Notes under the pieces: model-generated
Seen by the model: only the letters and a program-made list of their open reading frames with translations
Told to the model about the DNA's origin: nothing
The model's database searches: none
Made by a program: the position numbers and the translations under genes
DNA from: Eutrophocola salsuginis
Lineage (GTDB): Bacteria; Pseudomonadota; Gammaproteobacteria; Pseudomonadales; Pseudohongiellaceae
DNA: 64,000 bases
Reading direction: 5' to 3'
Assembly: GCA_038147195.1 (NCBI GenBank)
Contig: JAYQTB010000004.1
Span: forward strand, 1,116,001 to 1,180,000
In this document: piece after piece, positions 63,300 through 64,000 of the stretch
Layout of the letters: every line of letters starts with the position of its first letter
Numbering within the stretch: position 1 is the first letter of the stretch

Positions 63300-63728
63300 T
63301 CAGGCCTGGGGCTGGTCGATGATATACACGCCGCGCTGATAGTACGGTATTTCGATATTTTTCTCGGCCAGCGCCTTGACCACTGTCATATTGACCTTAA
63401 AGCGGGTCTGGGACATAGATGTCGTCGGCACCCAGTAGCACATACCCATATTGATGCTGCTATCGGCGAATTCATCGATACGTACCTGTGGCACCTTGTA
63501 CTTGCTGACCTCTGCGAGTGATTCTATGGTGTCTCTGACCACCGCTACTGCTAGTTTGGGGTTAAATAAGGCGAAAATACCGAGAAAACTTTCGACGATT
63601 AAGGGTCGCGCCACGATGCTGCCGAGAATCATGATGATGATCGCAGTCAGGATCTGGAAGTTGTACGTATTTAGATAATTGATGATTAGGTTGTAGACTT
63701 CCTGGGCCTGTTGTAATTCCTGTTCCAA
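63300..63728 (-). pseudogene. MscS-type mechanosensitive channel with internal deletion
   Basis: Open frame of about 143 residues from a TTG at 63728 (the frame extends to 63911 but that part shadows the pirin gene). Begins with one membrane helix (YLNTYNFQILTAIIIMILGSI) typical of MscS TM1, then jumps to the C-terminal alpha/beta domain: QVRIDEFADSSINMGMCYWV, VVKALAEKNIEIPYYQRGVY. TM2, the pore-lining TM3 with its Gly/Ala pattern and the beta-domain are missing, so no channel could form. I read it as an in-frame deletion remnant. Confidence 0.72.
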
Positions 63729-63816
63729 AAAAATTCGCTCGTTAAACTTCTTATTTCTTAGGATATCGGCCCTTTGGACCTTCTTCCGACCTACATCTCG
63801 TTTCTTGTTTATGTGC

Positions 63817-64000
63817 TTATGCTGGCTCTTCTTCCCTACCGTCGGCATAACGGGCAAAGCGGCCACGGGAGCCATGCACCTGGTCGTTTCTTTCCCAGGG
63901 CCAGCCGCCAAACTGGTCGCGCTGGTAGTCGATGAACGCCTGCTGAAGTTCCTGCCGTGTGTTCATCACGAAGGGACCATAATGTGCAACCGGTTCGGCA
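63817..64000 (-). CDS. Pirin-family protein, 3' end only
   Basis: Open from the window end to the TAA at 63817-63819, about 60 residues. EPVAHYGPFVMNTRQELQQA followed by FIDYQRDQFGGWPWERND and GRFARYADGREE is the typical C-terminus of bacterial pirins, a cupin family with quercetinase-like or regulatory roles. The start and metal-binding N-terminal cupin lie outside the window. Confidence 0.85.
   Translation of the reverse strand, partial: AEPVAHYGPFVMNTRQELQQAFIDYQRDQFGGWPWERNDQVHGSRGRFARYADGREEEPA

Noticed and set aside
63729..63911. N-terminal part of the open frame at 63300-63911 as part of MscS
   Set aside because: It overlaps the pirin C-terminus in another frame and has no MscS character.
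1..64000. CRISPR arrays, tRNA/rRNA genes, insertion sequences, prophage or defence islands
   Set aside because: No repeat-spacer pattern, cloverleaf, transposase or phage protein could be recognised on reading both strands and the encoded proteins.

Overview
The window reads as a chromosomal segment of a Gammaproteobacterium, probably an aquatic heterotroph. The housekeeping block ffh / rpsP-rimM-trmD-rplS / dsbC-hom-thrC / recJ, with ypjD and corB divergent from ffh, follows the gene order known from Pseudomonas-like gammaproteobacteria. Three large TonB-dependent receptors, a GH88/GH105-like hydrolase, PQQ dehydrogenases and many exported c-type cytochromes point to a scavenger of complex organic matter. 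I see no rRNA, tRNA, CRISPR array, insertion sequence, prophage or defence system.

Layout. 0-2.9 kb: 3' end of a LigJ-like hydratase, then the molybdate transporter modABC. 2.9-9.0 kb: two paralogous TonB-dependent receptors flanking a TPR protein, with matching promoters and leader lengths. 9.5-20.6 kb: exported or accessory enzymes on the minus strand (TIM-barrel isomerase, DUF3500, 2OG-Fe(II) oxygenase, then an MBL-fold / DUF1592 dihaem / DUF1552 / ankyrin operon, and a degenerate-M14 plus GH105 fusion). 20.7-29.1 kb: an MFS carrier and a complete cytochrome c maturation operon ccmABCDEFGHI. 29.1-42.4 kb: dcd, a small cytochrome c, recJ, fadD-like, an HtrA-type lipoprotein protease, thrC, hom, dsbC, rplS-trmD-rimM-rpsP and ffh. 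42.6-46.2 kb: ypjD, corB (frameshifted), a Nudix hydrolase and fdhD. 46.5-57.2 kb: a third receptor and a PQQ/cytochrome oxidation module. 57.5-62.5 kb: NAD-linked formate dehydrogenase fdsGBA (fdsB frameshifted). 62.5-64 kb: a decayed trkH fragment, mobA, an internally deleted mscS and the end of a pirin gene.

Two functional themes tie the window together. Molybdenum: modABC imports molybdate, MobA makes the guanine dinucleotide cofactor, FdhD sulfurates the enzyme, and FdsGBA uses it to oxidise formate to CO2 with NAD. Periplasmic respiration: CcmA-I and DsbC support haem attachment and disulfide chemistry for at least five c-type cytochromes here, several of them encoded beside PQQ beta-propeller dehydrogenases, one of which carries the D-x-D signature associated with lanthanide-dependent enzymes.

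The window also carries several lesions: single-base +1 frameshifts in corB and fdsB, both an extra T at a Phe TTC codon; an in-frame stop between a PQQ dehydrogenase and a cytochrome that lacks a signal peptide; an apparent ATT start on the TPR protein; and two gene remnants. Some may be assembly errors, so the raw reads matter.
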